NCBI GenBank assembly: GCA_035506575.1
Contig: DATJPD010000038.1
Span: 7,712-71,711 of the forward strand
Length of the DNA: 64,000 nt
Source of the DNA: DATJPD01 sp035506575
GTDB taxonomy: Bacteria > Pseudomonadota > Alphaproteobacteria > CACIAM-22H2
Reading direction: 5' to 3'
The notes under the pieces: model-generated
What the model was told of the DNA's origin: nothing
Databases searched by the model: none
The model's input: only the letters and a program-made list of their open reading frames with translations
Program-made: the position numbers and the translations under genes
Shown: positions 33,915 to 44,959 of the stretch, piece after piece
Layout of the letters: each line of letters starts with the position of its first letter
Position numbering within the stretch: position 1 is the stretch's first letter

Positions 33915-35591
33915 ATGGTGCGGAGCTTCATCGAGGCGCGCGATTTCCTGCTCGCCCACCGCGAGGACTACGCCGCCGCCTACCAGGGCTTCCGCTGGCC
34001 GCAGCTGGCCGAGTTCAACTGGGCGCTCGATTATTTCGACCGCATCGCGGCCGGCAACGAGCGGCCAGCGTTGTGGATCGTCGAGGAGGGCGGGGAGACC
34101 AGGCTCTCCTTCGCGCAGCTGTCGGCGCAGTCGAACCGGCTCGCCAATCACCTGCGCACGCTGGGGGTGAGGCGCGGCGACCGCGTCCTGTTGATGCTGG
34201 GCAACGTCCCACAGCTGTGGGAGGTCATGCTGGCGGCGATGAAGCTCGGTGCCGTGGTCATCCCGGCGACGACCCTGCTGACGCGCGACGACCTTGCGGA
34301 CCGCATCGCGCGCGGCGCGGTGCGGCACGTGGTGACGACCGGGGTCGATGCCGGCAAGTTCGAGGGGCTCGCCGGCAGGTTGACGCGGATCGCGATCGGC
34401 GGCGGTGCACCGGCGGGCTGGCTCGCGTACGACGACTGCGCGGGCGCCTCGGCCGCGTTCACCCCGGACGCGCCGACCCGGGCGACCGACCCGCTGCTCC
34501 TCTATTTCACCTCGGGCACGACCGCAAAGCCGAAGCTCGTCCTGCACAGCCACCAGAGCTATCCGATCGGCCATCTCTCCACGATGTACTGGCTGGGCCT
34601 CAAGCCGGGCGACGTGCACCTCAACATCTCCTCGCCCGGCTGGGCGAAGCATGCCTGGAGCTGCTTCTTCGCACCCTGGAACGCCGAGGCGACGGTTTTC
34701 ATCGCCAACCAGCCGCGCTTCAATGCCAAGGCGCTGCTCGACATCGTGGCGCACCGGGGCGTCACCACCTTGTGCGCGCCGCCGACCGTCTGGCGTTTGC
34801 TGATTCTCGAGGACTTAGCCGCGTGGAAGGTCTCCCTGCGCGAGCTCATCAGCGCGGGCGAGCCGCTCAACCCCGAGGTGATCGAACGCGTGAAATCGGC
34901 CTGGGGCATCACGATCCGCGACGGCTACGGACAGACCGAGACGACGGCGCAGATCGGCAACAGCCCCGGCCAGCCGATCAAGCCCGGGTCGATGGGCCGG
35001 CCGCTGCCCGGCTATCGTATCCGGCTGCTCGATCCCGAGGGAGCGGAGGCAGAAGAGGGCGAGGTCTCGATCATGCTCGACCCGCGGCCGCTGGGGCTCA
35101 TGCAGGGCTACCAGGGCGAGAGCGGTCACCTTGGGGCCGTCTCCGGCTCCGCCTATCGCACCGGGGACGTCGCGGTACGCGATGCCGATGGGTACCTCAC
35201 CTTCGTCGGGCGCGCCGACGACGTGTTCAAGGCCTCCGACTACCGGATCAGCCCGTTCGAGCTGGAGAGCGTGCTGATCGAGCACGAGGCGGTCGCCGAG
35301 GCGGCGGTGGTGCCCTCTCCGGATCCCATCCGCCTGGCGATCCCCAAGGCGTTCCTCACCTTGCGCCCCGGCTTCGCGCCCGACCGCGCCACCGCGCAGT
35401 CGATCTTCCGCCACCTGCGCGAGCACGTCGCTCCGTTCAAGCGGGTGCGGCGGCTCGAGTTCGCCGATCTGCCGAAAACGATCTCGGGCAAGATCCGCCG
35501 CGTCGAGCTACGCCGGGCCGAGGCGGCGCGCCGCAGCGAGAACCGGCGCGGCGCCCAGGAATACTGGGAAGAGGATTTTGCCGAGGGTTGA
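33915..35591 (+). CDS. AMP-dependent acyl-CoA synthetase
   Basis: A 558-residue ANL-superfamily ligase that activates a carboxylic acid to its CoA thioester via an acyl-adenylate. Core motifs are YFTSGTTAKPK, the substrate-binding GYGQTETT, YRTGDVA and the catalytic lysine in PKTISGKIRRVEL near the C-terminus. The length suits medium-chain or aromatic acyl-CoA synthetases. The ATG is preceded by GGGAGG. A much longer in-frame extension upstream runs opposite the CoxL-type gene and is not coding. It is divergent from that gene across about 150 bases. Confidence 0.92.
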   Translation: MVRSFIEARDFLLAHREDYAAAYQGFRWPQLAEFNWALDYFDRIAAGNERPALWIVEEGGETRLSFAQLSAQSNRLANHLRTLGVRRGDRVLLMLGNVPQLWEVMLAAMKLGAVVIPATTLLTRDDLADRIARGAVRHVVTTGVDAGKFEGLAGRLTRIAIGGGAPAGWLAYDDCAGASAAFTPDAPTRATDPLLLYFTSGTTAKPKLVLHSHQSYPIGHLSTMYWLGLKPGDVHLNISSPGWAKHAWSCFFAPWNAEATVFIANQPRFNAKALLDIVAHRGVTTLCAPPTVWRLLILEDLAAWKVSLRELISAGEPLNPEVIERVKSAWGITIRDGYGQTETTAQIGNSPGQPIKPGSMGRPLPGYRIRLLDPEGAEAEEGEVSIMLDPRPLGLMQGYQGESGHLGAVSGSAYRTGDVAVRDADGYLTFVGRADDVFKASDYRISPFELESVLIEHEAVAEAAVVPSPDPIRLAIPKAFLTLRPGFAPDRATAQSIFRHLREHVAPFKRVRRLEFADLPKTISGKIRRVELRRAEAARRSENRRGAQEYWEEDFAEG

Positions 35592-35596
35592 GCCGC

Positions 35597-36205
35597 TCAA
35601 CGGCGGCCGGTCTTGCGCGCGACGATGCGGCGGAGCGTTTTGCCGGACGACACGCTTTGCGCTTGCTCGTCGAGCAGAACCTCGGCACCCGTCAGGGCGC
35701 CACGGACCAGATCCGGATCGAAGGACGCATAGAGACGCCCGTGTTTGTCCCTGAGATCGCCGCCTTCGGTGACCCGCCAGCTCAGATAGAGGGTGCCGCC
35801 GGGCCTCAGGATCGCGACCAGACGCCCGACCGACGGCGGAACTTGAGCTGCCGGCAGATGCATGATGACGGTCTCACACAGGACGTTCGTGAAGCTGTCC
35901 TCATCGACGCCCGCGAGCTCGGGGAGGGTGCTGCGTTGGAACTGGATGTTCGGGTACAGGCGCCGCGCTTCGGCGAGCAGTGCGTCCGATGCATCGAACC
36001 CGGTCGCCGGATAGCCGTTGGCGTCGAGCCACGCCGTGTCCCGCCCGCTGCCGCAGCCGATGTCGGCAGTCGGCCCGGGCCGGAAATACCGCCGCACATA
36101 TGCCTGGAGATCGACGGGCGTCGGCTGCGCGTGCCATTCCGCTGCGAAACCGGCGGCGTCCCGATCGTACGCCTCGAGCGTCTTCCGGTCGGTCGGCGAA
36201 CTCAA
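35597..36205 (-). CDS. class I SAM-dependent methyltransferase
   Basis: A 202-residue soluble methyltransferase. Motif I is ADIGCGSGRDTAWLDANG around residues 48-65, followed by the acidic motif II region VLCETVIMHLP and the motif III region ILRPGGTLYLSW. The start is TTG with GGAG upstream, just after the amidohydrolase stop; no ATG is in range. A longer frame continues through the amidohydrolase gene and is non-coding. The gene is convergent with the acyl-CoA synthetase. The substrate is unknown. Confidence 0.85.
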   Translation of the reverse strand: MSSPTDRKTLEAYDRDAAGFAAEWHAQPTPVDLQAYVRRYFRPGPTADIGCGSGRDTAWLDANGYPATGFDASDALLAEARRLYPNIQFQRSTLPELAGVDEDSFTNVLCETVIMHLPAAQVPPSVGRLVAILRPGGTLYLSWRVTEGGDLRDKHGRLYASFDPDLVRGALTGAEVLLDEQAQSVSSGKTLRRIVARKTGRR

Positions 36206-36216
36206 CGAATTCTCCG

Positions 36217-37314
36217 CTAGCGCGCCTTGCTCTTGATCTTCAGAAGCCGCGCCGCGTTGCCGCCCATGATCTGAACCTTGTCGGCACGGCTCAATTTCGC
36301 CACGCCGTCGATGAAGCCGACGGGGTCGTCCACCCCCATGTCGTAAGGATAGTCGGTCCCGAGCAGCACGTGGTCGGGGCCATAGGTATCGACGAGCGTC
36401 TTCAGCATGTCGCGGTTGTGCGTGATCGTGTCGAAGTGGAACTTCTTGAGATAGCTCGACGGCTTCTTCTTGATGACAAGCCGGCAGTCGGAACGGGCGC
36501 CGTGCGCATGGTCGATGCGGCCGTGATAGAAGGCGAGATATCCGCCGGCGTGCGGGGCCACGAACTTCAGCTTCGGATAGCGGTCGAGCACGCCGTCGAA
36601 GATGAGGTGGCTGACCGCGATCGTGGTCTCCAAGGGGTTGCCGATCACGTTGTTGAAATAGTGGTTGGTCAGCCGGTCGGCATGCGTGAAGCCGCCCGGG
36701 TGCAGGAAGATCATGACGTCCAGCTCCTGCACGCGCGCGAACAGCTTGTCGAGGCCGAGCCGCTCGTCGGTCAGGTTGAGGCCGTTGACGTTGGTGTTGA
36801 TCTCGATGCCACGCAGGCCGAGCGTCTTCACGCAGCGTTCGAGCTCGGCGATCGCCATGTCGGCGTTCTGCAGCGGAACCGTTCCAAGAGCGACAAAGCG
36901 ATCCGGCCACTTGGCGACGATCTCGGCCAGGCGGTCGTTGACCTTGCGCGAGGTCTCGCGGCCGAGCTCCGGGGCGGTCCAGTAGAAGTACTGGTTGGGG
37001 GCGGGGGACACGGCCTGGATGTCGACTCCCATCTTGTCCATGTCCTTGAGGCGGACTTCGATCGTCGAGAGTTGCGGCTTGCGGTCCTCGGACTGCTTGC
37101 GGTTGACCTCGCGCGTCGGCGCGTTCGAGAACTTGAACAGCGGCTCGTGCTCGATCGGCTTCAGGTGCTGAACCATCGCCTCGACATCCGGGTTGTTGTA
37201 GTGGCAATGGATGTCAACGCGCAGGCTCTTGTTGGCCTTGCGCACGGTGGTACGGGCGTGCCGCGCCGCGGCACCGCCGGAGCCCTGCCCCGCCGGGGCG
37301 CAGGTGTACATCAT
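36217..37314 (-). CDS. amidohydrolase family protein (ACMSD-like)
   Basis: A 365-residue metal-dependent protein related to 2-amino-3-carboxymuconate semialdehyde decarboxylase and gamma-resorcylate decarboxylase. Metal ligands are His36-x-His38 (VDIHCHYN), the histidine in IFLHPGGF, one in APHAGG, and the aspartate in GTDYPYDMG. It is a paralogue of the protein at 19993-21003. It stands next to a methyltransferase and upstream of the second LIV cluster on the same strand. It is likely to act on an aromatic or dicarboxylic acid. Confidence 0.92.
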   Translation of the reverse strand: MMYTCAPAGQGSGGAAARHARTTVRKANKSLRVDIHCHYNNPDVEAMVQHLKPIEHEPLFKFSNAPTREVNRKQSEDRKPQLSTIEVRLKDMDKMGVDIQAVSPAPNQYFYWTAPELGRETSRKVNDRLAEIVAKWPDRFVALGTVPLQNADMAIAELERCVKTLGLRGIEINTNVNGLNLTDERLGLDKLFARVQELDVMIFLHPGGFTHADRLTNHYFNNVIGNPLETTIAVSHLIFDGVLDRYPKLKFVAPHAGGYLAFYHGRIDHAHGARSDCRLVIKKKPSSYLKKFHFDTITHNRDMLKTLVDTYGPDHVLLGTDYPYDMGVDDPVGFIDGVAKLSRADKVQIMGGNAARLLKIKSKAR

Positions 37315-37345
37315 AATTTGGTCCCCTCGCTGGTGATTGTGATGA

Positions 37346-38794
<1,449 letters not shown>

Positions 38795-38795
<1 letters not shown>

Positions 38796-39769
38796 CAGGA
38801 CGTCTTCGCGACGGGCTTGGGTGCCGCTGTGCCAGCGCCGGTGAAGCGCCGCCACAGCCGCAGCGATCCGGGCACGATGCCCTCCGGCATGAAGATGACG
38901 CTGACCACGAAGATCACGCCCAGGAGTGTATTCCAGCGATCGAGATACGAGCTGACCACGTTCTTGACCAAGGTGATGACGATGGCGCCGACGATCGGGC
39001 CGGCCAAGGTGCCCGCCCCGCCGAGGATCGACATCAGCAGCACCTCGGCGGATTGCTGCAGCGACAGGGTGATCGGGCTGACGAATTGGTTGTAGTAGAC
39101 GAACAGCACGCCCGCGACCGCCGCCCAGAAGCCGGACATCACGAAGGCGACCCATTGGACCAGCCAGACATGGTAGCCCAGCATGCGCATCCGGCGCGGC
39201 TGATCGCGCGTGCCGCGCAGGCTCGCCCCGAACGGCGAGCGCGCCAACCGCCACAGGCAGTAGAGGGCGATCCCGAATACGATCGCGGTGAAGTAGTAAA
39301 AGGGCATCGGACGCGAAATATCGAGACCCAGCGGCGACGGACGGGCACCCATGCGCATGCCGTTGTCGCCGCCCGTCAGCTCGACCCACCGGTAGGCGAC
39401 GCCCCAGACGATCTGCCCGAGCGCCAAGGTGATCATCAGAAAGCCAAGGCCGGACGCACGCAGGGACAGGACCCCGAAGAGCGCGGCCAATCCTGTGCCG
39501 AAGAGCACGGCCGCGCATGCTGCGGTCGTCTGGTCGAGGCCGACGCGGTTGACCAGCCAGGCGCAGGCATAGGCAGCACCACCGAAATAGGCGGCCTGAC
39601 CGAGAGAGGTGAGCCCGGCATAGCCGCTGAGCAGGTTGATGCTGAGCGCGAACAGCGCATAGATGAGGATCTGGCTCGACAGGTTGACGTAGAAGGTGTT
39701 GCCCAGGATCCACGGCAGCACCGCGAGTGCCACCGCAAGGGCCACGGCCGATGCCAACGCGCGGCTCAT
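38795..39769 (-). CDS. livM: LIV-type ABC transporter permease LivM
   Basis: A 324-residue inner-membrane permease. The block LLSGYAGLTSLGQAAYFGG corresponds to the family's conserved third segment, and LMSILGGAGTLAGPIVGA to the C-terminal one. Its start overlaps the livH stop by four bases (ATGA). It pairs with LivH to form the channel of the second LIV importer. Confidence 0.95.
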
Positions 39770-40629
39770 CGCAACAGACGACCGAACAGACCCTGCGGGC
39801 GCCAGACGAGCACCAGCACCATCGGCAGGAACAGGATCACGTAGGCGAGGTCCGGGAAGAGGGCGATGCCGAAATTGTAGATGAAGCCGATGGCGAAGCT
39901 GCCGACGAAGGCGCCCAGCAGGCTGCCGACCCCGCCCAGGATGACCACCACGAGCGCCAGCGGCAGCATGTCCGCATCGAGCCCGGGATAGGCTGACGTG
40001 ATCGGCCCGCCCAGGACGCCGCCGGCGCCGGCGAGTGCCGCCCCCAGGCAGAACACGATCGTGAACAGCTGCGACGCCTTGATGCCGATGCCGCGCGCCA
40101 TCTGCATGTCATCCACCCCGGCGCGGATCATGGCCCCCAGCCGCGTGCGATCCATCACGACGTGCAGAACGACGGCCATCGCCACCGCGACGCCCAGCAC
40201 GACGAAACGGTAGGTGGGAAACGCGAGCCCGGCGAAGAACAGCGGCCGGTTCACGTACGACGGCGCCGGAACCGGAATCGGATCGCCGCCCCAGGCGACC
40301 AGGCACAGATCGGCGATGATGAACGCGAAGCCGAGCGTCACCAGGACCTGACCCTGCTCGTTGCCGGCCAGACGCCGAAGGATGAAACGTTCCAGCACTC
40401 CGCCGAGCACGGCCACGCCGAGCCCGCCGCCGATGACGCCGAGCCAGAAATTGCCGCCCACCTGGCCCATGGTGCTGACGCCGATATACGCGCCGAGCAT
40501 GAAGAAGGCCCCGTGCGCGAGGTTGGGTACGCGCATCAGCCCGAAGATCAGCGAAAAGCCCGACGACAGCAGGAACAGGAGCCCCCCGAGGGCAAAGCTG
40601 TTCAGCGTCTGGATCACCCAGAACTGCAT
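39766..40629 (-). CDS. livH: LIV-type ABC transporter permease LivH
   Basis: A 287-residue inner-membrane permease. MRVPNLAHGAFFMLGAYIG and VVVILGGVGSLLGAFVG are the diagnostic blocks. It lies 72 bases after the binding-protein gene, and the intervening space contains a strong hairpin. It is first in the permease/ATPase block of this cluster. Confidence 0.95.
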   Translation of the reverse strand: MQFWVIQTLNSFALGGLLFLLSSGFSLIFGLMRVPNLAHGAFFMLGAYIGVSTMGQVGGNFWLGVIGGGLGVAVLGGVLERFILRRLAGNEQGQVLVTLGFAFIIADLCLVAWGGDPIPVPAPSYVNRPLFFAGLAFPTYRFVVLGVAVAMAVVLHVVMDRTRLGAMIRAGVDDMQMARGIGIKASQLFTIVFCLGAALAGAGGVLGGPITSAYPGLDADMLPLALVVVILGGVGSLLGAFVGSFAIGFIYNFGIALFPDLAYVILFLPMVLVLVWRPQGLFGRLLR

Positions 40630-40656
40630 GCGGGCGCCTGCGTCGTGTCGGAGTGA

Positions 40657-40690
40657 GGCACGGCCCCGCCTGCCGGGCGGGCGCCGTGCC
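40657..40690 (-). terminator. strong hairpin between binding-protein gene and livH
   Basis: GGCACGGC-CCCGCC, loop TGCCG, GGCGGG, one unpaired base, GCCGTGCC: a 14-bp stem with one bulge. It begins about 12 bases past the stop of the minus-strand binding-protein gene and lies just before livH. No T run. It is positioned like the hairpin at 4628-4658 in the first LIV cluster. Confidence 0.7.
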
Positions 40691-40701
40691 CCAAGGTCAC
40701 G

Positions 40702-41949
40702 CTATTCGAGGTGCGTTGCCGGCGGGTAGTCGCGCGAGTACACCGGATTGGCAAGGAACGCCTTCTCGCCGTAGGTCCAGAACTGGCTGACGTTCTCGTA
40801 GGTATGGATGACGGTGTTCTGCAGCCTTCCGTTCACCTTGTCGACGCGCCGGATATAGACGGAGGCGATCGCGTCTCCAAGATCATCGAACTTCACCGGT
40901 CCGCGCACCGTGTCCTTGATGTCGGTCGCCCGCAAAGCTTTCATGAAGGCAGCCTTGTCCTCGACCTTGCCGTCCACCGCCTGGCAGGCGGCGTCGAACA
41001 CCGAGGCCTCGGTGTTCGTCGCCGCGGCATAGAACCCCGGCTCGACGTCGTAGTCCTTTCTCATCTGCTCGACGAATTTCCGGTTGGTCGGCGTATCGAG
41101 GGCGGCCGAGTACCAGGAGGCGGAGAGCAGCCCGACCGCCTCGTCACCCATGGCCTTGAACAGCGATTCGTCGACGGCCGTCATGCCGCCCATCATCCTC
41201 ACCTTGTCGCGCAGGCCGTACTCGGTGAGCTGGTGCACCCAGCGATAGCCGTTCGAGCCGGCGAAGCCGATGAACAGGCCGTCGAGGTCTGTCTTGAGCT
41301 GCGCGATGTAGGTGCCGTAGTCGGGGACGGTCAGCGGCGGCCACAGCTTTTGGACGATCTTTCCGCCGTTCTCCTCGAACACGCGCAGAAAGCCGCTGCA
41401 CATCTCATGGCCGTAGGCGAGATCGTCGGCGATCGTGCCCATGCGCTTCCAGCCGAGCGTCTTGGCGCAATAGTCGGCCGCCGGCTGGCTGCACTGAGAG
41501 GACGTCGAGGTGCCGCGCACGAACCAGGGGTTCGGATGGCGCTGGGTCATGTCGTCGGCCGCGGCAACGCTCATCGTCGGCAGCTCCGCCGAGCGGATGT
41601 AATCGTCGACCGCCAGCGCCGAGGCGGTGTCGAGCGGGCCGATCATGCAGTGGATCTTGTCGCGCTCGACCATCTCCTGAAGTTTGGTGCGCGTGACAGC
41701 GGGTGACCCGCCGGTATCGCCGGTAAAGACCTCGACCGGCCGGCCGGCGATCTTCATTCCGCGGTTCTTCAGATAGAGCATGAGACCCTGCTCCATCTGA
41801 ATGCCGCCCGAGGCGAGCGGCCCCGTTTTGACGGTCAGGAATCCGAGCCGGATCGGGTTCGCTTGCGCGATCGCCGGTGCGCCGAGCGTCGCCAACCCGG
41901 CGCCGGCCGCCAATCCCTTCAACACGGTTCTGCGCTTCATCTGCTTCAT
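40702..41949 (-). CDS. LIV-type ABC transporter substrate-binding protein
   Basis: A 415-residue periplasmic binding protein of the Peripla_BP_6 type. A twin-arginine-like signal (MKRRTVLKGLAAGAGLATLG) is followed by the mature start NPIRLGFLTVKTGPLASGG. It is the first gene of the second LIV operon. It is only distantly similar to the pair at 1-1119 and 4669-5934. A second ATG three codons in is possible. A TTGACA lies about 35-40 bases upstream on the minus strand (41985-41990). Confidence 0.94.
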   Translation of the reverse strand: MKQMKRRTVLKGLAAGAGLATLGAPAIAQANPIRLGFLTVKTGPLASGGIQMEQGLMLYLKNRGMKIAGRPVEVFTGDTGGSPAVTRTKLQEMVERDKIHCMIGPLDTASALAVDDYIRSAELPTMSVAAADDMTQRHPNPWFVRGTSTSSQCSQPAADYCAKTLGWKRMGTIADDLAYGHEMCSGFLRVFEENGGKIVQKLWPPLTVPDYGTYIAQLKTDLDGLFIGFAGSNGYRWVHQLTEYGLRDKVRMMGGMTAVDESLFKAMGDEAVGLLSASWYSAALDTPTNRKFVEQMRKDYDVEPGFYAAATNTEASVFDAACQAVDGKVEDKAAFMKALRATDIKDTVRGPVKFDDLGDAIASVYIRRVDKVNGRLQNTVIHTYENVSQFWTYGEKAFLANPVYSRDYPPATHLE

Positions 41950-42271
41950 GGCGCGTCTTCCCTTCGATGTCTGTTGCTGGGCGATGTCAAAGATGAACCG
42001 GCGCCCCCATGGTGACGGGGTGCTGCGGCTCAGGCATTCCGGCGAATTGAGCGTCGATTACGCGTCCGCGTCCTCCCACTGACCCCGGCGAGCTCGTTTG
42101 TCTCGCTTATTTATCAACTTATAATTCCAGAATAACTTTCCGGCCGCAGGCTGTCCATAGACTGCCGTGGTGGGCAGGCGCCCGCGACCGCCAGAGCCCA
42201 CAGCTGTCGTCTTGCGGTCCGATGCACCGGAGGTGACACTCGCGTCTGCGCCAAGCTCACACGAGGATCCC
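41950..42271. other. 322-bp divergent intergenic region, partly AT-rich
   Basis: This space separates the minus-strand binding-protein operon from the plus-strand LLM gene. About 42095-42150 is clearly AT-rich against the surroundings and holds a candidate promoter at 42098. Elsewhere I see no open frame with coding character, no repeat and no RNA gene. Confidence 0.6.
42098..42125 (+). promoter_or_regulatory. candidate sigma-70 promoter for the LLM gene
   Basis: TTGTCT, 16 bases, TATAAT: a perfect -10 hexamer within the AT-rich patch. It would give a leader of about 140 bases before the flavin oxidoreductase start. Pattern match only. Confidence 0.45.
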
Positions 42272-43315
42272 ATGAAGTTCGGGCTGTTCGACCACATCGA
42301 CCGCAACGACCGTCCGCTCGCGGTCCAGTTCGACGAGCGTTTGCGGTTCATCGCGGCCGCGGACGAGGCGGGATTCTATTGCTACCACCTGGCAGAACAC
42401 CACGCCTCGCCGCTGAACACGACCCCGCGGCCCGGCGTTTTTCTGGCGGCCGTTGCGCGGGCCACAAAGCGCATCCACCTGGGCCCGCTGGTGTACCTCC
42501 TGCCGCTCTATTCACCGCTGGCGATGGTCGAGGAGATCTCGATGCTCGACCATCTCAGCAACGGGCGGCTCGAAGTCGGCATCGGCCGCGGGGTGTCTCC
42601 GTTCGAGCTGAAGCATCACAAGGTCTCGGCCGAGGAGTCGCGGGATATCTTCATCGATGCCTTTCACTGCGTCAGCGAAGGGCTGACGCACGACAAGCTC
42701 ACCTACAAGGGGAAATATTTCGAGTACAAGGACGTGCCGATTGCGCTGCGGCCGTTGCAGCGGCCGCATCCGGCCTTCTGGTACGGCTCGTCGAACGCCA
42801 CCGGCTCGACCTGGGCGGGCGAGCACGGCCTGCATTTTGCGACAAACGGGGCCGTCGGCCGGGCCAAGGCGAACATCGCGAGCTACAACGAGGCGCTGGC
42901 GAAGCGCGGCAAGCCCGCGCAGCCGAAGCCCGAATTCCCGGGCGGGGCGGCGATCGGCGTGTCGCGCCAGGTCGTCGTCGCGGACACGGACGAGGCGGCG
43001 GTCGCCATCGCCAAACCCGCCTTCGCCCACCTGTACGCCAACCTGACCTATCTCGCCCGGCTCAACGTCGGCGACGAGCTGGTCGTGCGGCAGTCGGTCC
43101 CGGTATCGTCGACGTTCGAGGATGCAGTCCGCGAAGGCACGATCATCGCCGGAGCGCCTGCGACCGTGACCGAGAAGCTCGCCCAGCAGAAGCACGAGCT
43201 CGGCATCAACTATGTGCTGACCTATCTGATGTTCGGCACGATGCCGCTCGCCGACGCGCTGCGGTCGCTGGCGCTCTTTTCCACCGAGGTCATGCCGAAG
43301 CTGGCACCCCTCTAG
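42272..43315 (+). CDS. LLM-class flavin-dependent oxidoreductase
   Basis: A 347-residue luciferase-like monooxygenase with a TIM-barrel fold that uses reduced FMN or F420-like flavin. It starts MKFGLFDHIDRNDRPLAVQ and contains the family blocks AEHHASPLNTTPRPGVFLAA and LDHLSNGRLEVGIGRGV. The late block GAPATVTEKLAQ is also typical. It is convergent with the amidohydrolase at 43331, 15 bases away. It could oxidise an aldehyde, ketone or amine; flavin and substrate are not evident. Confidence 0.92.
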   Translation: MKFGLFDHIDRNDRPLAVQFDERLRFIAAADEAGFYCYHLAEHHASPLNTTPRPGVFLAAVARATKRIHLGPLVYLLPLYSPLAMVEEISMLDHLSNGRLEVGIGRGVSPFELKHHKVSAEESRDIFIDAFHCVSEGLTHDKLTYKGKYFEYKDVPIALRPLQRPHPAFWYGSSNATGSTWAGEHGLHFATNGAVGRAKANIASYNEALAKRGKPAQPKPEFPGGAAIGVSRQVVVADTDEAAVAIAKPAFAHLYANLTYLARLNVGDELVVRQSVPVSSTFEDAVREGTIIAGAPATVTEKLAQQKHELGINYVLTYLMFGTMPLADALRSLALFSTEVMPKLAPL

Positions 43316-43330
43316 GGGAAAGGCGCGGCG

Positions 43331-44839
43331 CTACTGCCGGGTGCGCGCGAGGAAGCGCTGCAGCGGCAGATCGGCTTGCCAGACACGGCGATTGGCGTCG
43401 CGCAGATGGGGCAGCGCCCATTCGCGCGCCTGCCGCACGGCCGCGTAATCGGCCGTGAAGTGGCGCATCAGGCCCTCGACCTCGCGGCGCAATCCGTCCT
43501 CATCGACGGTCGTCGACTTGGCGTGGCGCACGACCACGCGGCCGTCGACGATCACGGTATCGACGCCGCGGCCGGTCTCGGTATAGACGAGCTGCCGGGC
43601 GGCGCTGTTGAACGGCAGATAGGCGATGTCGGCGAGGTCGATCAGTACCAGATCGGCCGTGAAGCCGGGGCGGACGGCACCGAGGCGGTCGCCGAGCCCG
43701 GCGGTGCGCGCGTTGCCCAGTGTCGCGGTGCGCAGGACCTCATGCGCCAGGCCAGGACCCGGCTCGGGCTCGCTGACCGCGGCGATCAGGCAGAACTGCT
43801 TCATCGCCTGGAACATGTTCTGCACGTCGCTGCCGCTGCAATTGTCGCAGCCGAGCCCGAGCCGCACGCCCGCCTCGCGCAGATCGACGACCGGCGCCAC
43901 GCCGCTCTTGAGCTTGAAGTTGCTCAGGTGGTTGAGGACGATCCCCGCACCCGCCGCCGCCATGCGGTCGGCTTCCGCGCGCGTGATCCAGACGCTGTGC
44001 ACGATGTTGAGCCGGGGGCCGAGGATCCCCGCTTTGTCCATGTAGGCGATGAACGACCCGCCGAATTCCTCGAGCTCGCGCGCGATCAACGCCTGCCCGC
44101 GGGTCTCGTAGACATGCGTGTAGACGGCAAGGTCGTGCTTCTCCGCGAGCTCGGCGCAGCCCTGGAGCATCTCGGGCGTGCAGCGCTGAGGTGCGAAGGG
44201 TGCCACCGCCCAGTGCAAGGTGCCGGAGGCGGGATGGCGGCGGAACTGTGCCCCGAGGAACTCGAGCTGGTCGCGCATCGGCAGCGCCTTGGTGCCGAGC
44301 AGGTCCTGGACGCCCGAGGGCAGGGCGTCGCGATGCCGCACCATGGCAACCGACGGCAGGTCGGCGACCATCGGCGAGAACACCACGCGGATGCCCGCAT
44401 CGCGATAGGCGGCGAGGACGACGTCGAGATACTCCTCATCCAGCGGCACCAGGCCAAGCATGTCCTGCACGGTCGTGATGCCGGCGCGCAAGGATTCGAG
44501 GGCGCCCACCAAGGTGCGCGCCCGCACCTCCTCCTTGCTGCGGTTGGCGCCCATCGGCAGCGTGTAGAGCAGCCACATCTCGAGCGGCAGCTCCTCGAAC
44601 AGCCCGCGGCACAGCACGTCGTGCGAGTGGTAATGAGCGTTGATGAGCCCCGGCATGACCAGCCGCCCGGCGGCGTCGACGATCCCGGCGTCACGGGCCG
44701 CACGGGAGGCCGCATCGCCGCCGACCGCCACGATCCGGCTGCCTTCGATCAGGATGTCGGCGGTCGCCGGCTGGTGGACGTCGCCGTCGTGGTCGTAGAC
44801 GCGTCCGCCGCGGATCAGAAGCTGCTGCGATGTCGGCAT
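43331..44839 (-). CDS. amidohydrolase family protein (AtzA/TrzN/SsnA-like)
   Basis: A 502-residue metal-dependent aminohydrolase. The metal-binding HxH is in INAHYHSHD near residue 70, a further histidine in YTHVYET, and the catalytic aspartate in GLGCDNCSGSD. A beta-sandwich N-terminal cap (LLIRGGRVYDHDGDVH) and the C-terminal GFTADLVLIDL block complete the fold. It is related to s-triazine and guanine-type deaminases; N-acyl or amine hydrolysis is possible. It is divergent from the ThDP enzyme gene across about 120 bases. GAGGGAA precedes the ATG. Confidence 0.9.
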   Translation of the reverse strand: MPTSQQLLIRGGRVYDHDGDVHQPATADILIEGSRIVAVGGDAASRAARDAGIVDAAGRLVMPGLINAHYHSHDVLCRGLFEELPLEMWLLYTLPMGANRSKEEVRARTLVGALESLRAGITTVQDMLGLVPLDEEYLDVVLAAYRDAGIRVVFSPMVADLPSVAMVRHRDALPSGVQDLLGTKALPMRDQLEFLGAQFRRHPASGTLHWAVAPFAPQRCTPEMLQGCAELAEKHDLAVYTHVYETRGQALIARELEEFGGSFIAYMDKAGILGPRLNIVHSVWITRAEADRMAAAGAGIVLNHLSNFKLKSGVAPVVDLREAGVRLGLGCDNCSGSDVQNMFQAMKQFCLIAAVSEPEPGPGLAHEVLRTATLGNARTAGLGDRLGAVRPGFTADLVLIDLADIAYLPFNSAARQLVYTETGRGVDTVIVDGRVVVRHAKSTTVDEDGLRREVEGLMRHFTADYAAVRQAREWALPHLRDANRRVWQADLPLQRFLARTRQ

Positions 44840-44959
44840 GGGTTCCCTCGTGTCGCGCTCATCGTTGGCCGATGCAGCGCCCGTTGACAAGCGCGTCTTT
44901 GACAGGTGTGCGCACCGCCCATACTGTGGCCCGACCTGAGGCAAATTTGGGCGAACACC

